Assembly (NCBI RefSeq): GCF_014639235.1 | Contig: NZ_BMFU01000021.1 | Span: 1 to 54,292, forward strand | Length of the DNA: 54,292 nucleotides | Origin: Paenibacillus silvae | GTDB lineage: Bacteria; Bacillota; Bacilli; Paenibacillales; Paenibacillaceae | Reading direction: 5' to 3' | In this document: piece after piece, positions 1-8,522 of the stretch | How the letters are laid out: every line of letters begins with the position of its first letter | How positions within the stretch are numbered: the stretch's first letter is position 1 | Position numbers and translations under genes: made by a program | Notes under the pieces: generated by a model | Databases searched by the model: none | What the model was told of the DNA's origin: nothing | The model's input: the letters and a program-made list of their open reading frames with translations, nothing else

Positions 1-100
1 CCGGGCGTTGAGGCGAATCTAACGGGTGAGGGCAGGCGCGGGATGCATGATCAGGGGACTCAACCGGGCGTTGAGGCGAATCTAACGGGTGAGGGCAGGC
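1..100 (+). repeat. In-frame direct repeat, 37 bp at 63-bp spacing
   Basis: Bases 1-37 recur identically at 64-100, a 63-bp (21-codon) period that keeps the frame of the dehydrogenase gene and encodes PGVEANLTGEGR twice. The array may continue to the left of the window. Confidence 0.9.
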
Positions 101-819
101 ATGCGGGGGAGGTGTTGGATGTGCGGGCGCTGCGCTTCCGCGCACTGGGTCGCTGTCTGGAGCGGCTGAACGGACGCTTCGTGACAGGTCTGGATCTGGG
201 CACCACGGCGTCAGACATGGACCAGATCCGGGTGGAGACAGCATATGTGACGGATACTACAGGCTCGCTAGGCGCAAAAGATGACTTCACCGCCGACATG
301 ACCGCCTATGGCGTGTACATCGGCATTGTCACTTCACTGCGCCATGAGGGCGTAGCCGCTCTGCAGGGCATCTCCGTTGCCGTCCAGGGACTGGGCAAGG
401 TCGGGTATGCCCTGTGCCGTTACCTGCACGCAGCCGGGGCACGGCTGATCGTGGCAGACGTTGTACCGGAACGTGTACAACGTGCCCTTGTGCAGTTCAG
501 CGGCGCCATTTCGGCCGATCCGGCCCGTATTCACGCCGCTGACTGCATGGTGTTCGCCCCCTGTGCCTTGGGGGGCGTCATAACCCCGGCGCGCGGCATC
601 CTGTACGCGCCTGACTATGTGCTGAACGCAGGCGGCATTATTAGCACCGCCTGCGAACTGCAGGGCGCCGGGCCTGACCTGATCCGCCAGAAGGTGGCGG
701 GGATTGCAGGCACGCTCGGCAAGGTATACGCAGAAGCTGCGCGTTCTGACATCTCCACCCTGGAAGCAGCAGACCGTCTGGCTGAAGCCATTCTGAGCAC
801 AGGCCAGGCCAGCCAGTAA
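1..819 (+). CDS. Leucine/amino-acid dehydrogenase (Glu/Leu/Phe/Val family), 5'-partial and internally shortened
   Basis: The reading frame is open to the window edge, so the true start and the N-terminal catalytic domain lie outside. Family members oxidatively deaminate branched-chain amino acids with NAD+ in the cytoplasm. Visible hallmarks are the RFRALGR helix, LNGRFVT, the DLGTT segment, TAYGVY, a Rossmann VQGLGKVG loop, FAPCALGG and YAPDYVLNAGG. Compared with remembered Bacillus leucine dehydrogenases, about 29 residues are missing between CALGG and the YAPDY motif. The lost stretch normally carries the GSANNQ nucleotide-binding motif. Upstream of RFRALGR there is an extra segment made of a repeated PGVEANLTGEGR unit. 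Activity is therefore doubtful; it may be a decaying or diverged paralog. Family assignment is firm, function is not. Confidence 0.75.
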   Translation, partial: PGVEANLTGEGRRGMHDQGTQPGVEANLTGEGRHAGEVLDVRALRFRALGRCLERLNGRFVTGLDLGTTASDMDQIRVETAYVTDTTGSLGAKDDFTADMTAYGVYIGIVTSLRHEGVAALQGISVAVQGLGKVGYALCRYLHAAGARLIVADVVPERVQRALVQFSGAISADPARIHAADCMVFAPCALGGVITPARGILYAPDYVLNAGGIISTACELQGAGPDLIRQKVAGIAGTLGKVYAEAARSDISTLEAADRLAEAILSTGQASQ

Positions 820-849
820 AAGCAGCACAGTCAAAGCATGCTCAAAATC

Positions 850-972
850 CTATCTCACCACAGTTGAAGCACCCCAGCTACGGGTCACATAGGCGAATAC
901 CAGAGCTAGTGAAAATGCTATGTGCCACGCAATATGAGGAATGCCTGCTCCCCAACTTGTTACTACATCACT
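850..972 (-). pseudogene. Possible remnant of a small membrane protein
   Basis: On the minus strand a 40-codon stretch between two stops reads like the C-terminus of a membrane protein. It has a hydrophobic segment IAWHIAFSLALVFAYVT followed by RSWGAS and a stop at 850-852. No start codon or ribosome site is evident, and the frame is closed at 973-975. I do not recognise the family. It could equally be chance. Confidence 0.25.
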
Positions 973-1033
973 TCATACGCTATGGCAATCTCGGGGGGAA
1001 TTATTAGGCACTTTCTTTTTATCGCTGACCGGC

Positions 1034-1234
1034 ATTCTAACGAATCCTAGAAACCTTATTTTGCCCAAAATAGGCTCTTTGGAATTCTAACGATTCGAGG
1101 AGACGCTATTTCAGTAAATTAGCCCGTTTTCGCCCTGTTTCAGGCGAGTTTGGGTCAAATAGCGTCGCTGTGAATCGTTAGATTTTAAAAACCCAAAAAA
1201 CTAGACAAATAAGCTCTCTCCGAATCGTTAGCGC
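1034..1234. repeat. Dispersed ~201-bp intergenic repeat, copy A
   Basis: This element is bounded by ATTCTAACGAATC on the left and GAATCGTTAGCGC on the right, with an internal inverted pair (TTCTAACGATTC and GAATCGTTAGA). Related copies of nearly the same length lie at 29331-29532 and 31208-31408. Copy A is the most diverged of the three. The four CTAACG/CGTTAG arms are arranged so that the whole unit could fold into nested hairpins. It lies downstream of the dehydrogenase gene. Confidence 0.75.
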
Positions 1235-1328
1235 ATCGGGCGACAGGCTGCTCATCATGCACCTACCCGGCGGCGCTTTACTCTAATTACTTGACTTCAT
1301 ATACTCCATTCCACTACAATCCGCTTGC

Positions 1329-1625
1329 TTGCTTAGCTATTCGCTTTGCTTAACGACTTTGCATTTCGCTTTGCTTTTGCACTGTTTTCGCTCTGCTTTT
1401 CTTTTCCTCTACTTTTGCTTTGCTATTTACCCTACTTTTACTCTACCGCGCTCTGCTTTGACCCACTTTTCTCTGCTTTTGATATACTTTCCCATGCTCT
1501 TCCTCTGCTTCCGCTATACTTCCCTATCCTTATCCTCTACTTTTGCTTTGCTTCTGCTCTGCTTTTACTCTACTACACTCTACCTTGATCCACTTTGCTT
1601 TGCTCTGATCTTATTTTAAATTGCT
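1329..1625. repeat. Pyrimidine-rich low-complexity tract (CTTTTGCTTTGCT-like)
   Basis: About 300 bases consist almost only of degenerate CTTTGCTTTT, CTCTGCTTTT and CTCTACTTTT words. Two overlapping open frames (leucine/phenylalanine-rich) arise only from this composition. I see no gene here. Confidence 0.8.
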
Positions 1626-1744
1626 TTGCCTCACTTTTTGCCTGTTTTTTCGTGACTGAGTTTACCCCACCGCTAACCTGTTATCTGAATTATCCATAGC
1701 TATTTGACGTTAGTTTTCAATCCTTACCTTTAGTACGCGTATGC

Positions 1745-2165
1745 GGTCCCTCGTCAATCTCCAATCTTTAATCTTCAATTTTTAATTTCTAGTCTTTAAT
1801 CATCACTCTCCGGTCTTTTGTCTCTAATCTTCGTTCTTCTGTCTTCGTTCTTCTGTCTTCAGTCTTCGTTCTTTGGTCTTCAGTCTTTGATCTTTGGTCT
1901 TTGATCTTTGGTCTTTGATCTTTGGTCTTTGATCTTTGGTCTTTGATCTACAGCCTAGTCTTGCCTTGTCTCTAGACCTTGTCTTTCCTCCTCAACCTTC
2001 TGTCATTATCCGTTCCGCCCCCGCAAGGAGCTGCCAGAACAGGCATAGTAACTAAGAATAGTTTTCAAACATGAAACTATAGTCCTTATCCTTTATTCAT
2101 TAATCTTTATCCTTTCATTCATTAATCCTTATCCTTCAGTCCCCAATCTTTATTCGTTAGTACTT
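1745..2165. repeat. Low-complexity tract with a 14-bp tandem repeat
   Basis: Degenerate words such as CTTTAATCTTCAAT and TCTTCGTTCTTCTG run through the interval. At 1883-1949 a clean tandem array of GTCTTTGATCTTTG (14 bp, about 4.7 copies) is embedded. The 2090-2165 end repeats CTTATCC and ATTCATTAAT words. No coding potential is seen between 973 and 2190. Confidence 0.85.
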
Positions 2166-2190
2166 ATCCGTGCCCTTACCCACCAGTCGC

Positions 2191-3843
2191 TCAGACGTTC
2201 CCCGGCTTCTTCACCTGATAGAGCAACCTCCACAGCAGCACATTAGCCACAATTAAAATCACACCGTAAATCCAGATGCCCCCGGGCAGCGATTTAAACC
2301 ACACATGAATTCCCCAGAGCATAATTAACACCGGTATAACGATAAGCGCGTACCAGCCGCCTGATTTCTGTGCCATACTGAAGGATTCGGAGAAGGGCGG
2401 TGTTCGTAACAGCAGCTTGCCGGACAACGGAACCAGTGCTGAGGAAGCAAACAAAATGATAACAAGGTCAGGCAGGATTCGAGCACCGAATACCCAGGTA
2501 AATACAACAGCATTAAGCAGAAACAGCGGTAAAAACAGGTTATACAGGAATGCCTTCAAAGTGCCTTGATATAATACGTTCTCATTGGCTATCGGCACCG
2601 CACGGAACACCCATGCCGCCTTGTACTGACCCGAATATCTCAGCACGGTTACCGCAGTTACCACCATAAACAACATAATATACAAGGTGTATGCAAACTC
2701 ACTTTGACGAAATTCAGCCCAGGTGAACGTTTGCAGCGCAGTTAACCAGAACAGATAAGGAAGCACAAGGGCCAGAGCCAGTACAGGATATACCTGCAGC
2801 TTGAACTCACGTTCATTACGCATCAGGCTGGCTGCCAGACGAAAACAAGCCTGCTCCTCTCTGGAGCGGCTGACCAACTTCGCCATGATTCGATCCCATC
2901 CTCCCCGGCGACGGCTTGAGGTCTGGCTGACGTGGGCCATTTTTTCCAAGTATAATTCGAAGGATGGCATCAGCTTCACATAGATGATCAGGCATATCAC
3001 CGGAACGACAACAGCCAGTGCAGTGAACGTATAGATCCACCCGCTGCCTCCACCCGCAAATAACCATTCATATGCGGCTGCGTACCAGATCGGAGGTAAA
3101 AACAGCTGCCACCATTCAGGCGTAAAGACCGCTTTAAAATCAATAATTTCGAATGAGCGGATAACAAATTGATATCCGATCGCAATACTTACCGATAACA
3201 GAATCTGTATCATATTGATGGCATCCTTCAGCTTTTCCCCGTCCATGAATTTCATCATTAACAGGTAGATCAGGGAAGTGGAGAACAGAATCAGCATATT
3301 GATCAGAATAAGTTCAATAAGAAAGACCAGAAAAAATCCAATTCCGTGTTTAACAAGTCCTGCCACCAGCGGCGCAGCTGTCAGTGAACCGCTGAGCAGC
3401 AGGAGATACACTCCTGTATGAATAGCCCGTGCCATTCCCACGGTCCGTGCATTCACCGGTTTGGTCATCACAATATTGCGATCCCGGATATCCAGCAGCA
3501 CAGATGAGAAATCCGAAATCATAGAACTCATAATCATAAACATCAGGATGCCGTACACAAGTCCCATCTGCAGCATGAAATGACCTGTGTTCCAGATGAC
3601 AAAAGGAACCATAATGATGCCCATCAGGGCATACAGCCAGAGGGAGCGGATATAGTGATTGCTATCTGCATTATCCTTGCTCTTGGCCCTTGCCGACATG
3701 ATGGTAGGGACCCTGCGCTGATCCATCTGAAATTTCACTCGCAGAATAAGGCGGAGTACATCGTAATCTGCTCCTGTCCTGGCGATGATTGGCCGGAAGC
3801 GATCCAGTATTTTCAACGTACGGAAGTCGGAGGATTCCGCCAT
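2191..3843 (-). CDS. ABC-2-type transporter permease (exporter subunit)
   Basis: This 550-residue integral membrane protein has many hydrophobic segments in two blocks (roughly residues 80-300 and 370-545) joined by a charged cytoplasmic loop rich in R and K (about 310-360). Length and layout fit large Firmicutes ABC exporter permeases. The start chosen is MAESSD, because GGAGGTG lies 8 bases upstream; the longer frame from 3900 has no ribosome site. Translation is coupled to the ATPase gene, whose stop codon lies one base upstream of this start. Together the two probably form an exporter. The substrate cannot be told from the sequence. No terminator is visible downstream, where low-complexity DNA begins. 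Confidence 0.85.
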   Translation of the reverse strand: MAESSDFRTLKILDRFRPIIARTGADYDVLRLILRVKFQMDQRRVPTIMSARAKSKDNADSNHYIRSLWLYALMGIIMVPFVIWNTGHFMLQMGLVYGILMFMIMSSMISDFSSVLLDIRDRNIVMTKPVNARTVGMARAIHTGVYLLLLSGSLTAAPLVAGLVKHGIGFFLVFLIELILINMLILFSTSLIYLLMMKFMDGEKLKDAINMIQILLSVSIAIGYQFVIRSFEIIDFKAVFTPEWWQLFLPPIWYAAAYEWLFAGGGSGWIYTFTALAVVVPVICLIIYVKLMPSFELYLEKMAHVSQTSSRRRGGWDRIMAKLVSRSREEQACFRLAASLMRNEREFKLQVYPVLALALVLPYLFWLTALQTFTWAEFRQSEFAYTLYIMLFMVVTAVTVLRYSGQYKAAWVFRAVPIANENVLYQGTLKAFLYNLFLPLFLLNAVVFTWVFGARILPDLVIILFASSALVPLSGKLLLRTPPFSESFSMAQKSGGWYALIVIPVLIMLWGIHVWFKSLPGGIWIYGVILIVANVLLWRLLYQVKKPGNV

Positions 3844-3844
3844 A

Positions 3845-4630
3845 TCATTGCACCTCCTGTACAATGGACACAAAGCGCTCCGCAATCGCTCTATGCTCAT
3901 TAAAACCTGTCAACTGATTGAACACTTCCTCAAGTGAGCCTTCCATCGACTGCTCCTGAAGCTGCTTGAACGTACCATCCGCCACCACACGCCCCTCGGC
4001 AATGAGCACAATCCGACTGCTGATCTTCTCCACAACATCCATAATGTGTGATGAATAGAAGATGGTTGTACCCTTGGCGGATAGCTGTGACAAAATCTCT
4101 TTGACCACCATCACACTATTGGCATCCAGTCCACTGAGCGGTTCATCCAGAAACAGCAGATCAGGATCATGCAGCAGCGCCGAGATCAGCAGCACTTTCT
4201 GACGCATACCTTTGGAGAAGCTGGCAATGCGGGAATGATATGATTTTTCCAGTCCAAAACAATCCATCAACCGCTTTGCTTTATAGTCCGCATCCTCATA
4301 AGACAAGCCATATAATTCTCCGATAAACGTCAAATACTCCGCCGGCGTTAATTGTTCGTACAGCTCTGCCACCTCTGGCACATAACCGATTCTCCGCTTG
4401 TACTCCACATCACCATCTGCGATATTTCTCCCAAAAATACGGACGTCACCAATATATCCCTCAACGAGCCCGAGCAAAATTTTAACGGTGGTACTCTTGC
4501 CTGCACCATTCGGCCCGATATAACCAATCATTTCTCCACGTTTGACTTCCAGATCGATGCCATTCAGAACGTAACGCCCGTTATATCTCATACGTAAGCC
4601 TTCAATAGACAACACATGCTGTTCAGTCAC
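3845..4630 (-). CDS. ABC transporter ATP-binding protein
   Basis: This 261-residue nucleotide-binding subunit powers the permease encoded immediately downstream. The Walker A motif GPNGAGKST lies near residue 40, the signature FSKGMRQK near 140, Walker B LLFLDEP near 160 and the switch histidine in SSHIMD near 195. The GTG at 4628-4630 is preferred as start because GGAGGAT sits 4-5 bases upstream; an upstream TTG at 4642 overlaps that ribosome site. The C-terminal extension after the switch region, containing LEEVFNQLTG, is typical of ABC-2 exporters such as drug, bacteriocin or lipid exporters. The stop sits one base before the permease start. Confidence 0.9.
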   Translation of the reverse strand: MTEQHVLSIEGLRMRYNGRYVLNGIDLEVKRGEMIGYIGPNGAGKSTTVKILLGLVEGYIGDVRIFGRNIADGDVEYKRRIGYVPEVAELYEQLTPAEYLTFIGELYGLSYEDADYKAKRLMDCFGLEKSYHSRIASFSKGMRQKVLLISALLHDPDLLFLDEPLSGLDANSVMVVKEILSQLSAKGTTIFYSSHIMDVVEKISSRIVLIAEGRVVADGTFKQLQEQSMEGSLEEVFNQLTGFNEHRAIAERFVSIVQEVQ

Positions 4631-4912
4631 TTTATCCTCCAACCCCTATCTCTTTCTTCATGTTATAGTAAAGCCTAAGCTTCCGGTGTAGCTTTCTTGC
4701 AGAAAATTTTCAAACGAAAGCTCCGCTTTTTCAGTTTTTGTCTGGTTCGTTAATGTTAAAAAAAACAGTTCAACTTAGCTTATATTGATTTCAATAATAA
4801 AACTATTTTACCACTTTTCGGGTCAAACGGATGGGATTTATGCAAATCATTCGACTGTTGCTCCTCAAACAACAAAGATTGCTCCTTTTATGTACGGATA
4901 CTATTAATAAAC

Positions 4913-4949
4913 AAAAAGCTCCCCCTGACCTTATGGCAGTAGAGAGCTC
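4913..4949 (-). terminator. Weak intrinsic terminator after the GH43 gene
   Basis: Read on the minus strand, AGCTC and GAGCT pair across a ~22-base loop and are followed by TTTTTG. It lies about 70 bases past the GH43 stop. The stem is short. The rest of 4631-5016 shows no gene I can support. Confidence 0.4.
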
Positions 4950-5016
4950 ATTCTTCATACTGATGAATGAATACATAAATCGTTTCAAGATGCACATGAG
5001 GGTGATAAAGTGCAGC

Positions 5017-6522
5017 TTACTGCACCTTCACGATCTGAAATTGCTGATTGGTTCCTCCGTTATCCGACCACTGAATAGCTGCTGCTCCATCTGCCAGAGA
5101 TTGACCCGAGATGTCGAGTACTTTGCCTGTGCTTCGGTTCTTCAGCTTGTAATAACCGCCGCCAACATGCACAAGCTGCCAGTGCTGGCTTTCCCAGCCG
5201 CCATCGCTCCATTGCTCAATGACAGCTCCATCCGCGGTGGAGCCATTTTCTACTCCGATCAGCTTGCCGCTGGAGCGGTTAATTATTTTGACGTAACCTC
5301 CGCCTGCATCCGTAATCTGCCACTGCTGACTTGTTAATCCGCCGTCTGCCCGCTGCTCCAGGTCAGCTCCGTTGGCTGCAGAACCTCCAATGACGCTCAG
5401 CAGCTTATTGCTTTTCCGGCTGATCATCTGATAGGATGCGCTCGGGTCAAATACATCAGGCCCGTTCAGACCCGTCACGACCCCGCTTGCCGTATCCATG
5501 GTGATGCTGCTGGACCAGTTCATCGCAAGACTTGTTGTACTTGGGAAGGATAGAGGAAGCCACACATATTTGGAATCTTGTACAGGGCCGCTCCATGCTC
5601 CCGCCCAGCGATCTCCCATATAAAGATAGGATGTTGTCTGCGAACCCTCCACTGGAACAACATAAGCAGATTGTGATCCATACGTTGTACTGTCTCCAAA
5701 ATTACTAAGGCCGCTCCAGGTTCCTGTTATACTGGAAGCTGTCGCATATTTAGCTTGATTCGGGCTCCATCCGGTTGCACCTGAAGTGATTAGGAAATAG
5801 ACTCCGTTGCGCTTGAAAAGCGCTGGCGCTTCACGGTACTGTCCCGGCCACAGTGTGGTCACGAGAGACTCCACACCCAGAAAATCTGGTGTCAGCTTAT
5901 AGATGTTCAGGTCGGCATTCACACGTGTCGCCGAAATCAGATAAGCGGTGCCATTGTCGTTATACACGGTCATATCTCTGGAATCATATCCGAGCGGGCG
6001 AAAACTGCCTACGTAAGTGTAATTGCCATCTACCGTGCTGGATGTAGCGACCGCCACTTTAGCTTCCCCGTAATCAACGCCATTCTCTTTGTGCATCCAA
6101 AGGACATACTTTCCTGTTGTACTGTTATAGATGACTTTAGGACGTTCAATGTTGGAAAGGTTCAACTCGGATGCAGAACTGCTGGTAAGCACATCGTTGC
6201 GATACTCCCAGTTTTTCAGGTCTGATGAACGATAGACGGATACAGCCTTGAATGTACCATTCCCATTGCGATTCTCACCGAACCAGTAATAATATCCGTT
6301 TGCCTTGATCATACCTCCCCCATGGGCATGAATAACATTCCCATTCGTATCCTTGAACTGCACACCATTGGTTACTTGTACTGGAGCTGCCGATACATCA
6401 GAAACCTGGGCAAATAACATGCCTAGTGATTGCAGCACTAGTACCAATGCAAGGATATAACACCATAGCCGGGTCAAACGACGTATATCTTTATTCTTTG
6501 GTTGATGGCTGTAAACATCCAT
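5017..6522 (-). CDS. Secreted family 43 glycoside hydrolase with C-terminal ricin-type (CBM13) lectin domain
   Basis: This 501-residue secreted enzyme probably trims galactan or arabinan side chains of plant cell walls. An N-terminal signal segment (hydrophobic LALVLVLQSLGMLFAQ, about residues 25-42) ends near VSAAP. A five-bladed GH43 region follows (about 50-350), beginning with VQFKDTNGNVIHAHGGG and YYWFGENR, which resembles exo-beta-1,3-galactanase-like members. The last ~135 residues are a ricin B-type trefoil with three repeats ending QQW, QHW and QQF. The start is ATG at 6520-6522 because GGAGGTG lies 8 bases upstream. A near-consensus cre site lies upstream. Exact substrate is inferred, not shown. 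Confidence 0.85.
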   Translation of the reverse strand: MDVYSHQPKNKDIRRLTRLWCYILALVLVLQSLGMLFAQVSDVSAAPVQVTNGVQFKDTNGNVIHAHGGGMIKANGYYYWFGENRNGNGTFKAVSVYRSSDLKNWEYRNDVLTSSSASELNLSNIERPKVIYNSTTGKYVLWMHKENGVDYGEAKVAVATSSTVDGNYTYVGSFRPLGYDSRDMTVYNDNGTAYLISATRVNADLNIYKLTPDFLGVESLVTTLWPGQYREAPALFKRNGVYFLITSGATGWSPNQAKYATASSITGTWSGLSNFGDSTTYGSQSAYVVPVEGSQTTSYLYMGDRWAGAWSGPVQDSKYVWLPLSFPSTTSLAMNWSSSITMDTASGVVTGLNGPDVFDPSASYQMISRKSNKLLSVIGGSAANGADLEQRADGGLTSQQWQITDAGGGYVKIINRSSGKLIGVENGSTADGAVIEQWSDGGWESQHWQLVHVGGGYYKLKNRSTGKVLDISGQSLADGAAAIQWSDNGGTNQQFQIVKVQ

Positions 6523-6543
6523 ATAAGATACACCTCCCAATTT

Positions 6544-6558
6544 ATAAAGCGCTTACAA
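6544..6558 (-). promoter_or_regulatory. Candidate CcpA cre site before the GH43 gene
   Basis: The minus strand reads TTGTAAGCGCTTTAT, matching 14 of 15 positions of the remembered Bacillus consensus WTGNAANCGNWNNCW. It lies about 22 bases upstream of the start codon. Catabolite repression of a secreted glycosidase would be expected. Confidence 0.5.
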
Positions 6559-6754
6559 AAAAAGAAAAATGATCACTTTACTTTTTACGCTCCCTTTGCC
6601 TCCAATCATGATGCGATTCATCCTGTGCACTATATACTGTGGTATTCCTCAAACATCACCTCCATAGTTCCAATTGTATCCAACCGCTCTTGGCGTGCAT
6701 AGTGAACAATTCGCCGATTGATGTACAATCTATCCATTTAATATAGACGCACTG

Positions 6755-6782
6755 AAAAAAAGCACTTCATATCGAAGTGCTT
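6755..6782 (-). terminator. Intrinsic terminator after the PepSY gene
   Basis: On the minus strand AAGCACTTC and GAAGTGCTT form a perfect 9-bp stem with a 4-base loop, followed by seven T. It closes the PepSY end of the two-component gene cluster. Confidence 0.85.
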
Positions 6783-6808
6783 CCTGCTATACCCGCTATA
6801 GAAAGGCA

Positions 6809-7462
6809 TCAATCCTCATCATCAAAATCCTGATCTACCGAGAGCACTTTGCCCGTGTTCGCGTCGATATCTACATCCGCCTCACCCTGAGCCGTTCTCA
6901 GCTCGATCTCATACATATAGCGTCCATGCTCACGGTCCAGTTCAACCTTTGTCACTTTGCCGCCGCTCACCTGTTTCAATGCGATATCGGAAGCCTGGGC
7001 TGCTGTCAGTTTAACCTGATTGGAAACTGCCGTGCTTGAAGAACTGCCTGCTGCCCCACGATTCTCATTATCGTTATCATCATCATCGTCATTCACAATT
7101 GCCAGGATTTTGCCTGTATACGCATCCAGTCGAACATTCACATCAGGACTGCCTTTCCGATCAATCTCGACTTCATAGAAGGTCTGTCCATTTCTGCGCT
7201 CCAGATCGACATCGTCAACCTTACCCTCCACCGCTTTCAGAGCGATTTCTTTCGCTTGTGCTATAGTGAGCAGTTTGCCTGTGCTGCTCTGATTTGAAGT
7301 AACAGACGGTGTCGTTGAGGCTGCAGACTGCGTAGTAACAGATTGCACCTTCGGAGCTGGCTGTCCATTTATATTGCCGCTGGCTGCCACGGCCGATCCA
7401 CCAAGCAGCACCGCTGCGGACAAGCTGCCGATCCATAGTTTATGTTTGTTCATCATCATCAT
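6809..7462 (-). CDS. Exported protein with two PepSY domains
   Basis: This 217-residue protein has an N-terminal signal peptide (KHKLWIGSLSAAVLLGGSAVAASG), a low-complexity Ser/Thr/Gln linker and two PepSY domains at about residues 65-125 and 150-212. Each domain shows the AKEIALK or ASDIALK helix and a D-A-Y-T-GK or D-A-N-T-GK hairpin. PepSY domains are thought to act outside the membrane, often as inhibitory or sensory modules. The two domains are joined by an acidic NDDDDDNDN run, and the C-terminus is also acidic. Four consecutive ATG codons follow GAGGAG, so the exact start may be one or two codons later than given. It is the last gene of the cluster with the second PepSY protein and the sensor kinase. 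Confidence 0.85.
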   Translation of the reverse strand: MMMMNKHKLWIGSLSAAVLLGGSAVAASGNINGQPAPKVQSVTTQSAASTTPSVTSNQSSTGKLLTIAQAKEIALKAVEGKVDDVDLERRNGQTFYEVEIDRKGSPDVNVRLDAYTGKILAIVNDDDDDNDNENRGAAGSSSSTAVSNQVKLTAAQASDIALKQVSGGKVTKVELDREHGRYMYEIELRTAQGEADVDIDANTGKVLSVDQDFDDED

Positions 7463-7539
7463 TCATCTCCTCGGTTATGTTCTCGTTCTTGGCTACAGGT
7501 ATATCGTACCCTGCCCAGATGAGAGCTTGGCGAGAGAAA

Positions 7540-7557
7540 GATTAGAATTAGATGAGA
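7540..7557 (-). promoter_or_regulatory. Candidate response-regulator operator (11-bp direct repeat) before PepSY gene 1
   Basis: The minus strand reads TCTCATCTAATTCTAATC, two TCT(C/A)AT half-sites spaced 11 bp. A further related word (GCTCTCATC) follows at 7518-7526. The same motif occurs before the other PepSY gene at 8505-8522. An 11-bp direct-repeat period is typical for OmpR-type regulators, and one is encoded in this cluster. Confidence 0.5.
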
Positions 7558-7584
7558 AAATCAGGTGTTCTTTTAACATATTTG

Positions 7585-8433
7585 TTAATCATCATCTTTG
7601 TCCCATGTCACCGATCGGATGGCACCGGATATGGCATTGACCTGAACAGTAGCCTCTCGCCCATCCTCCAGATCAATTTCGACCAGATAATAGGGATTAC
7701 CGCTGTTTGTGCCACGCAGCTCTACATCGTCCACTTCGCCAGGCACTCTGGACAACGCCTTCTGCTTGGCCTGCTTCTCGCTTAGAAACTTCGGCTCACT
7801 TGTCGTGCCTCCCGCTTCAGATGAGGGGTCAGCCTTGATCGCATTGGAGGACAGAACCTCACCTGTATATGGATCCATCGTCAGCTCCTGACGGCTGTTA
7901 TCCTTGGCTTTGACCACGGCGGAGTAAACAGGACTGCCCTGCTGCTCCACCAGCTCCAAGGATACCAGCTGCTCGCCTGCTCTTTGCTTCAAGAGCTCGG
8001 ACTTCATCTGCTCGCGGCTCAACAACGTCTTCTCTTCAACCTGCGGACTTGTCTCCAGCCGCTGGATAGATTGAACTGCTGCTGTCGTAGCATTAACCTG
8101 CACATCATATAATCCCGTCTCCGAACGAAGCTGAATCATATAGGCGCCGTCCTGCAACGTAGAATGGAGAATCTCTCCCGGATATTGGGCCAGCACAGCT
8201 TGTGCTGCCGCATCAGCAGACAACTGCTCACGACCAGGCTCCCACGGCTTCCACCACACAACTGCTACAAGAAGCCCCACTGCCAATACCCCGGTCCCCC
8301 ACCACAGCAGCCTTCGCAATCCTGTTCCTGTGTTACGGCTGTGACGAGCATCATCTCTATTCCCTTGCCCCTGTTTCTGCTCACTTCGTTTCATCTCTGG
8401 CCGCTGTCCCTGTCCCTGTCCACGTCCATCCAT
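7585..8433 (-). CDS. Membrane-anchored PepSY-domain protein
   Basis: This 282-residue protein begins with a Gln/Gly/Arg-rich cytoplasmic segment, then one membrane span (LLWWGTGVLAVGLLVAVVWW, about residues 41-60). The outer part carries PepSY-like repeats; the clearest is at about 215-282 (KQAKQKALSRVPGEVDDVEL, then NAISGAIRSVTWDKDDD). An earlier region (about 70-200) looks like one or two degenerate copies. The start ATG at 8431-8433 has AGGGGGAG 5 bases upstream. It lies 81 bases after the sensor kinase gene, and a repeat operator plus a TATAAT box sit in that gap. A role as accessory sensor or feedback partner of the kinase is inferred. Confidence 0.8.
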   Translation of the reverse strand: MDGRGQGQGQRPEMKRSEQKQGQGNRDDARHSRNTGTGLRRLLWWGTGVLAVGLLVAVVWWKPWEPGREQLSADAAAQAVLAQYPGEILHSTLQDGAYMIQLRSETGLYDVQVNATTAAVQSIQRLETSPQVEEKTLLSREQMKSELLKQRAGEQLVSLELVEQQGSPVYSAVVKAKDNSRQELTMDPYTGEVLSSNAIKADPSSEAGGTTSEPKFLSEKQAKQKALSRVPGEVDDVELRGTNSGNPYYLVEIDLEDGREATVQVNAISGAIRSVTWDKDDD

Positions 8434-8489
8434 CCATACTCCCCCTCACATTCTTCCGCTGTGCTCAAGTTATTGATATCGTTCCCCCG

Positions 8490-8522
8490 ATTATAGAAGA
8501 GAAGGATTAGAATTTCATGAGA
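8490..8522 (-). promoter_or_regulatory. Candidate activator-dependent promoter with OmpR-type repeats
   Basis: On the minus strand TCTCATGAAATTCTAATC (8505-8522) is followed by TATAAT at 8490-8495. No TTGACA-like -35 element is present; the direct repeats occupy that place. The operator overlaps the stop codon of the kinase gene. This suggests separate, regulator-dependent expression of the PepSY genes. Confidence 0.5.

Noticed and set aside
1329..1619. Leu/Phe-rich 96- and 80-codon open frames
   Set aside because: They arise from the CTTTTGCT low-complexity tract; hydrophobicity is a composition effect.
1883..1949. Short regular repeats considered as a CRISPR array
   Set aside because: The 14-bp units are contiguous with no spacers and no cas genes are present; it is a simple tandem repeat.
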